Made by a program: the position numbers and the translations under genes. Below, piece after piece: positions 52,397 through 60,561 of a DNA stretch of 64,000 nt. Position 1 is the first letter of the stretch. Every line of letters begins with the position of its first letter. The stretch is from Chitinophagaceae bacterium UBA1953 (lineage in GTDB: Bacteria > Bacteroidota > Bacteroidia > Chitinophagales > Chitinophagaceae). The notes under the pieces are model-generated. The model was given only the letters and a program-made list of their open reading frames with translations. It made no database searches and was not told the DNA's origin. The DNA is taken from contig DDEN01000045.1 in assembly GCA_002336115.1 (NCBI GenBank), positions 124,001-188,000 of the forward strand, read 5' to 3'.

Positions 52397-53173
52397 TTAT
52401 TTCCAGTTCATAACCACATCTCTGCCAAAACGAAGAATCAGCAATGTAATAACAGCAAGGAAAACATAACGTATAAATAAGTTGCCTTTGAGCACAGCCG
52501 TTCTGCTGCCCAAATAACCTCCAAGCATATTGCAGGCCATCATTGGCAATGCAAGTTTAAACACTACAGCGCCATGCAACAAAAAGCCAATAAGTGAAAA
52601 AGTATCGGCTACAGCATTAATAAGCTTTGATCCAGAAGATGCTTTCAGAAAATTCATACCGGCAATACTAACGAAAGCGAAAACAAGCAGGCTTCCGGTT
52701 CCCGGGCCAATAAAACCATTATAAAAACCAATTACTGCACCAATCGTTGCACAAACAGCAAGAAATGTTTTACCACTATATTTCAATTCATGAACTGTAC
52801 CTAAATCTTTTTTTAGAAATGTATAAACTGCAAGTACAATAATTACTACAAGCAACAAGGGTTTGAATACTTCCGGACTGATTCGTTCCATTACAAACGT
52901 ACCACTGAATGAAGCAGTTGCTGCAGCAATTCCAGTTACTATTGCCATTGTTACATCAATACCCACCAGTTTTATATACTGATATGCAGCTACAGCGGTG
53001 CCAGCAACTGATGCAAAACGGTTAGTGGCAATTACCTGTACATGAGTAAACCCTGGAAATAATATTAATAACATAGGTACCTGAATCAACCCGCCACCGC
53101 CAACAATAGCATCAATAAACCCGGCAAATAATGCACCGGCACAAACAACAAGATAAATCCACCAGTCGAACAT
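52397..53173 (-). CDS. TauE/SafE family transporter (DUF81)
   Basis: 258 residues from the ATG of MFDWWIYLVVCAGALFAGFIDAIVGGGGLIQ; a longer GTG-started reading would overlap the preceding gene and adds non-conserved residues. Eight hydrophobic helices; the GFIDAIVGGGGL and GFYNGFIGPGTGSLL repeats are the family hallmark. The group exports or takes up sulfonates, sulfite or related organic anions. It lies 37 bp after a second, divergent member of the same family, but the two are only distantly similar. Confidence 0.85.
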   Translation of the reverse strand: MFDWWIYLVVCAGALFAGFIDAIVGGGGLIQVPMLLILFPGFTHVQVIATNRFASVAGTAVAAYQYIKLVGIDVTMAIVTGIAAATASFSGTFVMERISPEVFKPLLLVVIIVLAVYTFLKKDLGTVHELKYSGKTFLAVCATIGAVIGFYNGFIGPGTGSLLVFAFVSIAGMNFLKASSGSKLINAVADTFSLIGFLLHGAVVFKLALPMMACNMLGGYLGSRTAVLKGNLFIRYVFLAVITLLILRFGRDVVMNWK

Positions 53174-53210
53174 AGCTGCAAAATAAGAAACGAATGAAAA
53201 TGAACCAGCT

Positions 53211-53963
53211 TTAATGTTTAAGGAATATTGTAACAGCACCGATCAAGGTTAGAACAATCACAACTTTACGGTAACTATCGTCTTTAATTTTCGTAACAAT
53301 CTTTAACCCTGTCCAGAAACCAATAAAGAGGACAGGTAATAAAACAAGATCAGTCTGCAGACTTGTGCTGTTGATATTCTTCCACCAGATAACCTGGAAA
53401 GGAAGTTTGAATAAATTAATCACTAAAAAAATCCATGCAGCCGTACCAATAAAATCATTCTTAGGTAACCGCATGGCAAGAAAATAAATATTGGAATACG
53501 CACCTGCCAGATTTCCCATCATAGTTGTAAAACCCGATGCCAATCCTGTTAATGAAACAAACAAGGGGTGCGTTGGAACACTTACAGTTTTACGTATTTC
53601 CATAAAGAGAATGATTACAACTGTAACGAGGATAATTACAGCCATCACTTTACGGAAAACAATTTCATTGAGATCTTTTCCTGTAAAAACACCAATTAAA
53701 ATTCCAACAATCATCCACGGAATCAGATTCCAGAAATGTTTCCATTGAGCATGACGGTTATAATAATAAACAGCAGCAATGTCAGCAGCGCACAATAACG
53801 GAAGTACAATACCTGTTGATGCTTTTCCTCCAAACACAATAGCCATGATTGTTACATTCAGCATATCCATTCCCTTTAGCCCTGCTTTTGAAAGGCCAAT
53901 GATGAATGCTGCAGTGAATATCAATACCCAGTTCTGCAATGTATGGCTATAAAAAATACTCAT
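53211..53963 (-). CDS. TauE/SafE family transporter (second, diverged copy)
   Basis: 250 residues from the ATG of MSIFYSHTLQNWVLIFTAAFIIGLSKAGLKG. An upstream ATG at 53999 adds 12 residues and remains possible; the later start is preferred because it aligns with the neighbouring paralogue and leaves an inverted repeat (AAGTGAT/ATCACTT, 53978-53995) outside the gene. Eight predicted helices; GLSKAGLKGMDMLNV and GLASGFTTMMGNLAGAY replace the Gly-rich repeats of the other copy. Substrate unknown; uptake or export of a sulfur-containing anion is the family theme. Confidence 0.8.
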   Translation of the reverse strand: MSIFYSHTLQNWVLIFTAAFIIGLSKAGLKGMDMLNVTIMAIVFGGKASTGIVLPLLCAADIAAVYYYNRHAQWKHFWNLIPWMIVGILIGVFTGKDLNEIVFRKVMAVIILVTVVIILFMEIRKTVSVPTHPLFVSLTGLASGFTTMMGNLAGAYSNIYFLAMRLPKNDFIGTAAWIFLVINLFKLPFQVIWWKNINSTSLQTDLVLLPVLFIGFWTGLKIVTKIKDDSYRKVVIVLTLIGAVTIFLKH

Positions 53964-53977
53964 CGTTGTGTAATTGA

Positions 53978-53995
53978 AAGTGATAAGAATCACTT
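53978..53995 (-). promoter_or_regulatory. Inverted repeat upstream of the second TauE gene
   Basis: AAGTGAT and ATCACTT flank a 4-nt loop, 15 bp before the preferred start codon. It may be an operator or a leader hairpin. Confidence 0.35.
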
Positions 53996-54082
53996 CCATA
54001 AAAAACAAAGATCAGGGACATTGTTTGACGGACTGCTTCTTTTTGCAAAAAAATCAAAATTACCCTGCCTTAATTTATCAAC

Positions 54083-54634
54083 ATGTACATAAAAAAGAAA
54101 TCATACGCTTCTGTTTTTATTTTTTCAGTTTTTATCATTTTCACTTTGCAGTTAAATGCACAGCAAAAATTAAGTTTTGATGCGGCTGCAATAAGAAACC
54201 TGCCAAAAGAAATAAACGGGTTAAACCTCAGTTGTTTTTATCATTTCACTGAACACTTATCGGGCGGATTGGAAATGAACCGTTTTTTTGCTGCAAACAA
54301 AACAGTTGAAGGTGAAGATGTACAACTTTCTGCATGGGATTTTGACCTGAACGTTCACTACGTTCTTCCGCTTTACAAAAACTGGAAATGGTATCCCGTA
54401 TGTGGCGTTAGTCATACAAGCGAAAAAGAAAAAGTTGCGGGAACTGATGAGAGCAGTTATGAACGTTTCTTTTCTGTAAATGCGGGTGCAGGTACATTGC
54501 TTGAATGCGGGCATTGGGTGCCGCATATTGAATACACTTATACCTGGGGAAAAATCAATCAGCAGTTTTTACTTGCAGGAATCAGTTATGAACTGGAGAT
54601 GGGGCATTACAAAAAAAGACATACAGAAAATTAA
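54083..54634 (+). CDS. Small outer-membrane beta-barrel-like protein
   Basis: 183 residues with a signal peptide (SVFIFSVFIIFTLQLNAQ). The mature part alternates hydrophobic and polar residues in short strands (LSGGLEMNRFFAANKT, LSAWDFDLNVHYVLPL, FFSVNAGAGTLLECG, HIEYTYTWGKINQQFLLAGISYEL), as in 8-stranded barrels of the OmpA/OmpW size; no OmpA peptidoglycan-binding domain is present. It stands alone. No specific family was recognised. Confidence 0.65.
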   Translation: MYIKKKSYASVFIFSVFIIFTLQLNAQQKLSFDAAAIRNLPKEINGLNLSCFYHFTEHLSGGLEMNRFFAANKTVEGEDVQLSAWDFDLNVHYVLPLYKNWKWYPVCGVSHTSEKEKVAGTDESSYERFFSVNAGAGTLLECGHWVPHIEYTYTWGKINQQFLLAGISYELEMGHYKKRHTEN

Positions 54635-54727
54635 GACATCAGTTCACATTCCAATATCTTTAATTCGTGCAGGAAGCTTCTGCAATTTTAAAAATATATA
54701 GTCTTAACTATTATTTGAAATTAACAA

Positions 54728-55129
54728 TCAACTTTCCCTATAAGTAATATACCTTGATTCAAACCATTCTTTGTATTCGTTTCCACGTTCACCTGCATAG
54801 TTGATGCATATCTCGGTTCCTGCAGATATATCTTCCAGTGCGTAATATCCCATTATTTTCGTTTCATGATGTAAACGATAGCCTGCATTACAATTTTTCG
54901 CATGGTTGTATAAAGAACCAAAGCCAAGTACCAGAGCCATTGTTCCTTCTTCTTTTATGAAATTGAAAAAATAATCAGCCAGCTTAGAGGAGGCAGCTAT
55001 TTCCCGATCTTTGTCAGGAAGAACAATTACAGGGCATAAGTCAAATACTTCATCTTTATGGATGATTGTTTTACAAAAAACACCACGGCCTTTGCTGTTC
55101 ACATTCCGTATATATAATTGCTTATTCAT
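54728..55129 (-). CDS. SET-domain protein (downstream copy)
   Basis: 133 residues, a minimal SET domain. Recognised parts: YIRNVNSKGRGVFCK (the GxG cofactor strand), FGSLYNHAKNCNAGYRL (corresponding to RFxNHSCxPN) and ALEDISAGTEICINYAG (ELTYDY-like). SET proteins transfer a methyl group from S-adenosylmethionine to lysines; the post-SET cysteines are absent. Its ATG overlaps the stop codon of the upstream SET gene by one base (TAATG). The two copies are clearly related but divergent. Substrate unknown; bacterial members are often of uncertain function. Confidence 0.82.
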   Translation of the reverse strand: MNKQLYIRNVNSKGRGVFCKTIIHKDEVFDLCPVIVLPDKDREIAASSKLADYFFNFIKEEGTMALVLGFGSLYNHAKNCNAGYRLHHETKIMGYYALEDISAGTEICINYAGERGNEYKEWFESRYITYRES

Positions 55130-55533
55130 TAATCAAAATAAACTGTTTCATTATTTTCCGGTTGTCCGTTATAATTAAGCGTAATTTCTTCCGAAAGTTC
55201 AATCCGTTTAAACGCTTTTATTATAAGGCATTGTTCTTTTACATTCATTTCATAAAATGCATTTGCAGTATAAGAATGATTATATACAGAACTGTAGCCT
55301 AATCCAATTGCTGCAGGAGTTGCCTCAACCGGAACTACAAAGTAATACCTGAAAAGCATAGTATTCTGCAGGCATTCTTTATCTTCTTTATCCAAAAAGA
55401 TTACAGGTGCTTTTTCAATAATATCACCTTTATTAAAAGATGTACTAGCGAATACACCATTTCCATGTATGGGACTTTGTCTTACTTCAATATGAAGGGG
55501 TTTATATATTCTTCTGGAAAGAAATGGTAGCAT
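55129..55533 (-). CDS. SET-domain protein (upstream copy)
   Basis: 134 residues with the same domain order: IEVRQSPIHGNGVFASTSF (GxG strand), LGYSSVYNHSYTANAFYEM (NHSxxxN core) and IELSEEITLNYNGQ (ELTxxY). NHS-x-x-x-N is closer to the eukaryotic consensus than in the downstream copy, so this one is the better candidate for an active methyltransferase. It begins 1 bp after the stop of a small secreted protein gene and ends overlapping the next SET gene, so the three are translated from one mRNA. Confidence 0.82.
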   Translation of the reverse strand: MLPFLSRRIYKPLHIEVRQSPIHGNGVFASTSFNKGDIIEKAPVIFLDKEDKECLQNTMLFRYYFVVPVEATPAAIGLGYSSVYNHSYTANAFYEMNVKEQCLIIKAFKRIELSEEITLNYNGQPENNETVYFD

Positions 55534-55534
55534 C

Positions 55535-55783
55535 CTACTTCTTGATATATGAATTTGTGGCGGCTTTGGTTTCTTTGAATTGAACTTTTTCTGTCTGCTT
55601 CATAGTGTTGAATTTGAAATTCTTGTCCTGTTTGGAACTTTTCAATTTCTTATTCATCAATGTATCAACCTTTATTTGTTTAATTGTATCTGCTTTTACG
55701 GTTTCTTTTTTTACCTGCAGGATTTGTGCCTTTAAACCGGCAAAAATTAAAAATGAGGAGAAAATCGCAATTACTCTTTTCAT
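55535..55783 (-). CDS. Small secreted lysine-rich protein in the SET operon
   Basis: 82 residues: a signal peptide (VIAIFSSFLIFAGLKAQ) and a mature part of about 60 residues that is hydrophilic and Lys/Thr/Gln-rich (QVKKETVKADTIKQIKVDTL and KLKSSKQDKNFKFNTMKQTEK in part). No domain recognised. It is immediately upstream (1-bp gap) of two SET-domain genes. A lysine-rich export product next to lysine methyltransferase-like genes invites the idea of substrate and enzyme, but the predicted compartments differ. Confidence 0.65.
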   Translation of the reverse strand: MKRVIAIFSSFLIFAGLKAQILQVKKETVKADTIKQIKVDTLMNKKLKSSKQDKNFKFNTMKQTEKVQFKETKAATNSYIKK

Positions 55784-56036
55784 GTGGATTTTTTTAGTAA
55801 TTAATGTCCATGTTATTCGCCTTAAGATTTTTATCGGCCATTGATATAATTTGCCTCAAAAATTTTACAGCTCATTTCATGTTTATTTGATTTAGATTTT
55901 AAATAAAAGTAACTGAGCTCAAAACATTTTACCATACCCAAAAAGGGGGATAGTGACTACTATTTCATTTTTTTTAATGGATTAGTCAAAATTCCTGCAC
56001 CACTAAAAACATTTTCTAAATAAATCTTCAATAAAA
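55784..56036. other. Intergenic region upstream of the SET operon
   Basis: About 250 bp, very AT-rich, between the small secreted protein gene and the rpsA terminator. No TAnnTTTG promoter, RNA gene or repeat array could be supported. Confidence 0.5.
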
Positions 56037-56064
56037 AAATCCCGGCACTTTCGCACCGGGATTT
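56031..56064 (-). terminator. Terminator of rpsA
   Basis: AAATCCCGG (56037-56045) pairs with CCGGGATTT (56056-56064) around a 10-nt loop; on the minus strand TTTTTTTAT follows. Confidence 0.9.
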
Positions 56065-56084
56065 ACTATAAAAAGCTCGTGTAA

Positions 56085-58016
56085 TTATTCAGCAGCTTTT
56101 GCTTCTTCAGCAGCATCATGATCAAGCTTCTTCTTCAGATCAGCAAGTACGCCAAGATCTCCAAGTGTTGCTTTTTCAACTTTGCTCTGTACATCTTTCA
56201 CCGCTTTCTTGGTACGTGCAGCATCGGCTTGTCTTTCTTTAGCCACAGCTACTTTTTCATCAGCTACTGCCTGTTCCCAGATACGTGTATGGCTTAATAC
56301 AACACGCTTTTCATTGCGGTCGAATTCAATTACCATAAACGGTGCAGTTTCATCAGCCACTACCTGCTTACCATCTTCTTTGTTAGTATGACGGTTAGGA
56401 GCAAAACCTTCAATACCGTAAGGTAATTGAACAACTGCACCTTTATCGTCTTTCTTCACAACATGACCTTCGTGGATAGTGCCAATAGCAAAAGTTTCTT
56501 CCAATGCATTCCATGGATCTTCTTCCAGTTGCTTATGACCTAACTGCAGCTTGCGGTTTTCTTTATCAATGCTGAGGATCATTACTTCAATTTCCTGACC
56601 AACCTTTGTGTATTCACTTGGATGGTTGAAACGCTTGGTCCAGCTCAGATCGCTGATGTGGATCATACCACCAATACCAGGCTTCAGTTCAACAAACACA
56701 CCGTAAGGAGTAATGTTTTTCACCAAACCTTTGTGCTTACTTTCTACAGGGAATGCTTCTTCGATAGTGCTCCAAGGATCCTGTGTCATTTGTTTAATGC
56801 TCAGGCTCATCTTGCGTGCATCTTTATCGAGTGTAACAATCTTCGCTTCGTGCTCATCTCCCATTTTAAAGAATTCCTTCGCATTAACAGGAGTGTTTGC
56901 CCAACTGATTTCACTTACGTGAACCAGACCTTCAACACCTGGCATAATTTCGAGGAATGCACCGTAATCTTCAATATTCACTACTTTACCTTTCACTACA
57001 TTACCTTCAGCAATATCTTCACTCAACGTATCCCAAGGGTGAGGAGTTAATTGTTTCAGACCAAGGCTGATACGTTTCTTATCGTCGTCAAAATCGAGAA
57101 CTACAACATTCAGTTTCTGATCCATCTTCAGAACTTCTGAAGGATGGTTGATACGGCCCCAGCTGATATCAGTGATGTACAACAATCCATCTACGCCACC
57201 AAGATCAAGGAACGCACCGAAGTCGGTAATGTTCTTGATAGTTCCTTCGAGTACCTGGCCTTTTTCCAGTTTGCCCATAATCACAGCACGTTGTGCTTCG
57301 ATATCGCTTTCGATGAGCGCTTTATGACTTACAACAGCGTTCTTAATTGTTTCGTTCACCTTCACAACTTTAAACTCCATTGTTTTGCCAACAAACTGAT
57401 CGTAATCTGTAACAGGTTTTACATCAATTTGTGAACCTGGCAAGAATGTTTCCATTCCAAACACATCCACAATCAAACCACCTTTTGTTTTGCTTGTAAC
57501 AACACCAGTAACAATTTCGCCTGTTTTGTGTACTTCAACAATACGTTCCCATGCACGGGTAATGCGTGCAAGCTTACGGCTGAGGTGCAGGTGACCTTCA
57601 CGGTCTTCTTTTTCAACAACCATGATTTCAACAACATCACCTATTTTCAGTGAAGGTAAATCACGGAATTCGTTGAGAGATACAAGGCCATCGCTTTTAA
57701 AACCGATATTTACCACTGCATCTGTTTTGGTAAGAGCAACGATCTGGCCATCGACCATTTCGCCATCATTCACCTGTTTGAAAGTGCCGTCGTAAACAGC
57801 ATCGTACTTAGCACGTTCTTCTTTGCTGTAAATAGCAACATTACGTTTGTCAACGCTCCAGTCGAAGTCATCATGAGCAGTTTCCACCACCACAGGCTCT
57901 TCTACCTTTGCTTCCACAGGTGCTGTTGTTGTCGCTGCAGATGTTTCGGCAACCTCAGTTGCAGGAACATTCTCCTGTGCATCAGCGTTTGAGTTAATAA
58001 TTTCGTTTTCTGACAT
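56085..58016 (-). CDS. rpsA: 30S ribosomal protein S1
   Basis: 643 residues from the ATG of MSENEIINSNADAQ; a longer reading starts before the promoter start site and is rejected. After an acidic, Ala/Thr/Val-rich N-terminal extension of about 50 residues there are six S1 repeats: about GEMVDGQIVALTKTDAVV, GEIVTGVVTSKTKGGLIV, GQVLEGTIKNITDFGAFL, GNVVKGKVVNIEDYGAFL, SKHKGLVKNITPYGVFV and GTIHEGHVVKKDDKGAVV. The six-repeat form is the full ribosomal S1, which brings mRNA to the 30S subunit. The C-terminus is Lys/Ala/Glu-rich. It has its own promoter and terminator. Confidence 0.96.
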   Translation of the reverse strand: MSENEIINSNADAQENVPATEVAETSAATTTAPVEAKVEEPVVVETAHDDFDWSVDKRNVAIYSKEERAKYDAVYDGTFKQVNDGEMVDGQIVALTKTDAVVNIGFKSDGLVSLNEFRDLPSLKIGDVVEIMVVEKEDREGHLHLSRKLARITRAWERIVEVHKTGEIVTGVVTSKTKGGLIVDVFGMETFLPGSQIDVKPVTDYDQFVGKTMEFKVVKVNETIKNAVVSHKALIESDIEAQRAVIMGKLEKGQVLEGTIKNITDFGAFLDLGGVDGLLYITDISWGRINHPSEVLKMDQKLNVVVLDFDDDKKRISLGLKQLTPHPWDTLSEDIAEGNVVKGKVVNIEDYGAFLEIMPGVEGLVHVSEISWANTPVNAKEFFKMGDEHEAKIVTLDKDARKMSLSIKQMTQDPWSTIEEAFPVESKHKGLVKNITPYGVFVELKPGIGGMIHISDLSWTKRFNHPSEYTKVGQEIEVMILSIDKENRKLQLGHKQLEEDPWNALEETFAIGTIHEGHVVKKDDKGAVVQLPYGIEGFAPNRHTNKEDGKQVVADETAPFMVIEFDRNEKRVVLSHTRIWEQAVADEKVAVAKERQADAARTKKAVKDVQSKVEKATLGDLGVLADLKKKLDHDAAEEAKAAE

Positions 58017-58052
58017 AAAATAATCCCGGTTTGTTTTTTTGAATCGGGGTCG

Positions 58053-58082
58053 CAAAGGTAAGATTAAAAGCTTTGCAGGCAA
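58053..58082 (-). promoter_or_regulatory. Promoter of rpsA
   Basis: TTG (58080-58082), 19 bp, TACCTTTG (58053-58060) on the minus strand. The start site would be near 58046, about 30 nt before the ATG at 58016. Confidence 0.78.
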
Positions 58083-58185
58083 GGGTTTTGCCTATGTTTT
58101 TTGGGAGAAAAAAAAGGTTAGGAAAGAAGAAGATTTTAGCTGTGTTTGCTCCGGTTGTTTTGGAATAATCCAGGCCACAAAACGC

Positions 58186-59097
58186 CTATTTCCACATCAC
58201 AAAGGATTTGGCCAGCAAAGGCAGCAAAACCAGGGAAATAGCGGCGTATAAAGCCCCTAAATACCAATAAACAACACCAGCAACAGCCAAAATGTAAACA
58301 GGATATAAAAAGGCCAGCAAGCAGAACAGAATGCTGTCGTAATATTGATCAAACCGAAGTTTCCAGGCTAATTTCTGCAGGGGATAAAACAGCAGGATAT
58401 GCGTAACCACCCCAAGCATTGCAGGAATAAATAAGAAGGCTTTTGAAATTACTTTAGGCTTAGGATTATAAATCTTCGACAAATCTTCCAGTTGGCGCTC
58501 AGTTTCTTTATTGATGGCAAACATCAGTGCGCCATTTTCCAGCCTTGTGTCAATTTTTTCTTTTCCAAATGGCTCTCCAAAGTTTATATCCAGTTCTTTT
58601 CCAAAATCTTCAAGCGAACTGTAACGTACCCACACCGGTAAAAGTTTTACATCAAGTCCATCATTCCATGCCTGGGTTAACATTCTTGGAGCACCTTTTT
58701 TTAAAGGAGTTTGAAGTGTATCTTTTCGGGTGCAGAATCCTTCCACAAAAATCAACACATGCTCACCTCTCAGTAATATTTTTCTTACTTCTTCAAATGT
58801 TGCATCGTTATTTGAAAGGGTATGTTTACCATCACTCATTCTGTAAATAGGAATCATGTTTACTGATCGCAAAATCATTCGTACCAATGGATGCTTAAAC
58901 ACTCCGCTGCGGGTAATAAAATGTACCCGGTGCTTCATTGAAGCTCCCACCACCATTGCATCAAGAAAAGAATTGGGATGATTTACGCCAATAACCAATG
59001 GCGTTTCAATCGATGATTTGCTGCTGTTAAAAAATCCTACCCGTTTAAACGCAACCCATAACTGGAAATGCGTTAAGAGTTTCACTAAAATATACAT
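58186..59097 (-). CDS. PlsC-type 1-acyl-glycerophosphate acyltransferase
   Basis: 303 residues. The catalytic NHxxxxD is present in VIGVNHPNSFLDAMV, and the acceptor-binding FVEGFCTRKDTLQTPLKKGA corresponds to the FPEGTRS block of the acyltransferase family. Two or three hydrophobic segments at the C-terminus (FIPAMLGVVTHILLFYPL, DSILFCLLAFLYPVYILAVAGVVYWY) anchor it in the inner membrane. It acylates lysophosphatidic acid or a related acceptor in phospholipid synthesis. Function within the family is by homology. Confidence 0.87.
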   Translation of the reverse strand: MYILVKLLTHFQLWVAFKRVGFFNSSKSSIETPLVIGVNHPNSFLDAMVVGASMKHRVHFITRSGVFKHPLVRMILRSVNMIPIYRMSDGKHTLSNNDATFEEVRKILLRGEHVLIFVEGFCTRKDTLQTPLKKGAPRMLTQAWNDGLDVKLLPVWVRYSSLEDFGKELDINFGEPFGKEKIDTRLENGALMFAINKETERQLEDLSKIYNPKPKVISKAFLFIPAMLGVVTHILLFYPLQKLAWKLRFDQYYDSILFCLLAFLYPVYILAVAGVVYWYLGALYAAISLVLLPLLAKSFVMWK

Positions 59098-59198
59098 TGA
59101 TGGTAAACTTCTTTAAAAACGGCAATTTAAAGCAAAAAATTGAAGCCCCGAAAGCATGAAAAACAAAAAACCTCCTGAACCTTACTATCCGGGAAAAC

Positions 59199-60485
59199 TT
59201 ATTTTGCAATTTCTCTGATAGCTGCAACAAGCCTGTCGAGGTCTTTTACAGAAGTATATACGTTTGGAGTAACCCTTACGCCATGAATATTTTCCCAGTC
59301 AATGGCAACTGTATGGATTTTGTATTTGTTCATCAATGCAGTTGAAACGTCGCCGGGATTTTTTCCTTCAATTGCAATATTTGAAATAGCACAATATGCC
59401 TTTTTGTTTTTAGGTTGAAGAAAAGAAACCTTCTTTATATCACTTACTGCATTATTCCAGTAATCAGTTAAATAGCGAAGTCGTTGCTCTTTCCTTGCAG
59501 AACCGATGATATTGTGAAAATCAACTGCATTACCAATGGCCATTTCACTTGCAAATGATCTTGTACCCAGCGATTCAAACTTGCGTATATCAGTTCCATC
59601 GGGTTCGTTATTACTGAGCAATGCCCACACATTTTTAATCTTCTCCTTTTTAATCCAAAGCATACCGCTGCCAAAAGGTGCACACAACCATTTATGAAGA
59701 GATGTGGCAAAATAATCACAACCAAGATCAGGTATTTTAAACTCAAAATGAGCGAATGTATGTGCGCCATCACCAATTACTTCTATACCACGTTTATGTG
59801 CTTCATCTGCAATTTTCTTAATTGGCAGAATCTGCCCGCACCAGTTAATTAGATGTGTTACATGAACAATTTTTGTTTTTGATGTAAAAGCACTTATATA
59901 TTGTTCAACAATTTTGTCCTCATTTTCTTCCGGAAGATTCAAGTTAAGCCAAACCAGTTTTATACCATCCCTTTTTTCCCGCTGCTTCCATGCGTTAATC
60001 ATATTTGGATAATCCTGCCGGGTTAGTACAACTTCATCGCCGGCTTTCAGATTCAATCCAAAAATTACTGTATTTAATCCCTCTGTTGCATTACGGTTAA
60101 TAGCAATTTCTTCTGCACTGCAGCCCGCTAATTCAGCAAGTTTGCCACGTAAACTTTCTCTGCCCTCATCTAATATCCGCCACATAAAATGCGAAGGGCC
60201 TTCATTGCAAAACTGGTAAAAACGGATGTGTGCATCCTGCACCACTTTCGGCTGCGGACATACGCCGCCGTTATTTAAGTACAACAGGTTAGGCGATACG
60301 GTATATTGTTCCTTTACCCAACTCCAGAAATCTTCATCAGTCGTTGCTTCGTCAGGGTTAAGTGCCTGAAATATCTGCATCTTTTCCTCTGCTTCACGGG
60401 CAAATAAGCTGCTCGTAAGCGGAAGAAAGGTAAAGGCTCCTGCAGTAGTTGTAATTTTTTTTAGAAAGTTGCGCCGGGAAGACAT
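59199..60485 (-). CDS. Tat-exported class V PLP enzyme (isopenicillin-N-epimerase-like)
   Basis: 428 residues. The N-terminus MSSRRNFLKKITTTAGAFTFLPL is a textbook Tat signal, so the folded PLP-bound enzyme is exported. The body is an aminotransferase class V fold: NRNATEGLNTVIFGL, GDEVVLTRQDYPNMINAW, VIGDGAHTFAHFEF (Asp contacting PLP nitrogen) and the Schiff-base lysine in YFATSLHKWLCAPFGSGML. The sequence is of the CefD/NifS-like group, with no cysteine-desulfurase active loop. Exported PLP enzymes are uncommon; substrate unknown. Its leader holds two alternative hairpins (60486-60561). Confidence 0.85.
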   Translation of the reverse strand: MSSRRNFLKKITTTAGAFTFLPLTSSLFAREAEEKMQIFQALNPDEATTDEDFWSWVKEQYTVSPNLLYLNNGGVCPQPKVVQDAHIRFYQFCNEGPSHFMWRILDEGRESLRGKLAELAGCSAEEIAINRNATEGLNTVIFGLNLKAGDEVVLTRQDYPNMINAWKQREKRDGIKLVWLNLNLPEENEDKIVEQYISAFTSKTKIVHVTHLINWCGQILPIKKIADEAHKRGIEVIGDGAHTFAHFEFKIPDLGCDYFATSLHKWLCAPFGSGMLWIKKEKIKNVWALLSNNEPDGTDIRKFESLGTRSFASEMAIGNAVDFHNIIGSARKEQRLRYLTDYWNNAVSDIKKVSFLQPKNKKAYCAISNIAIEGKNPGDVSTALMNKYKIHTVAIDWENIHGVRVTPNVYTSVKDLDRLVAAIREIAK

Positions 60486-60561
60486 ATAATTCTGCTTTTG
60501 TTTAAAAATAATTTTTCTGAATTAAAACAGAAAGTAAAAAAGCAGAAAAGTGCAGAATTAT
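60486..60561 (-). promoter_or_regulatory. Leader with two mutually exclusive hairpins
   Basis: On the minus strand the segment just before the ATG contains GCAGAATTAT (copy of 60486-60495), which can pair with ATAATTCTGC at the far end (60552-60561), 10 bp perfect. The overlapping AAAAGCAGA can instead pair with TCTGCTTTT (60537-60545), 9 bp perfect. The two pairings share GCAGA and cannot coexist. An attenuator-like switch is possible; it may also be chance in a 76-bp AT-rich gap. Confidence 0.4.

Noticed and set aside
52397..53963. TauE pair as phosphonate or sulfonate exporter linked to the main locus
   Set aside because: The genes are 18 kb away, next to psuGK, and carry no substrate-specific residues I can read.
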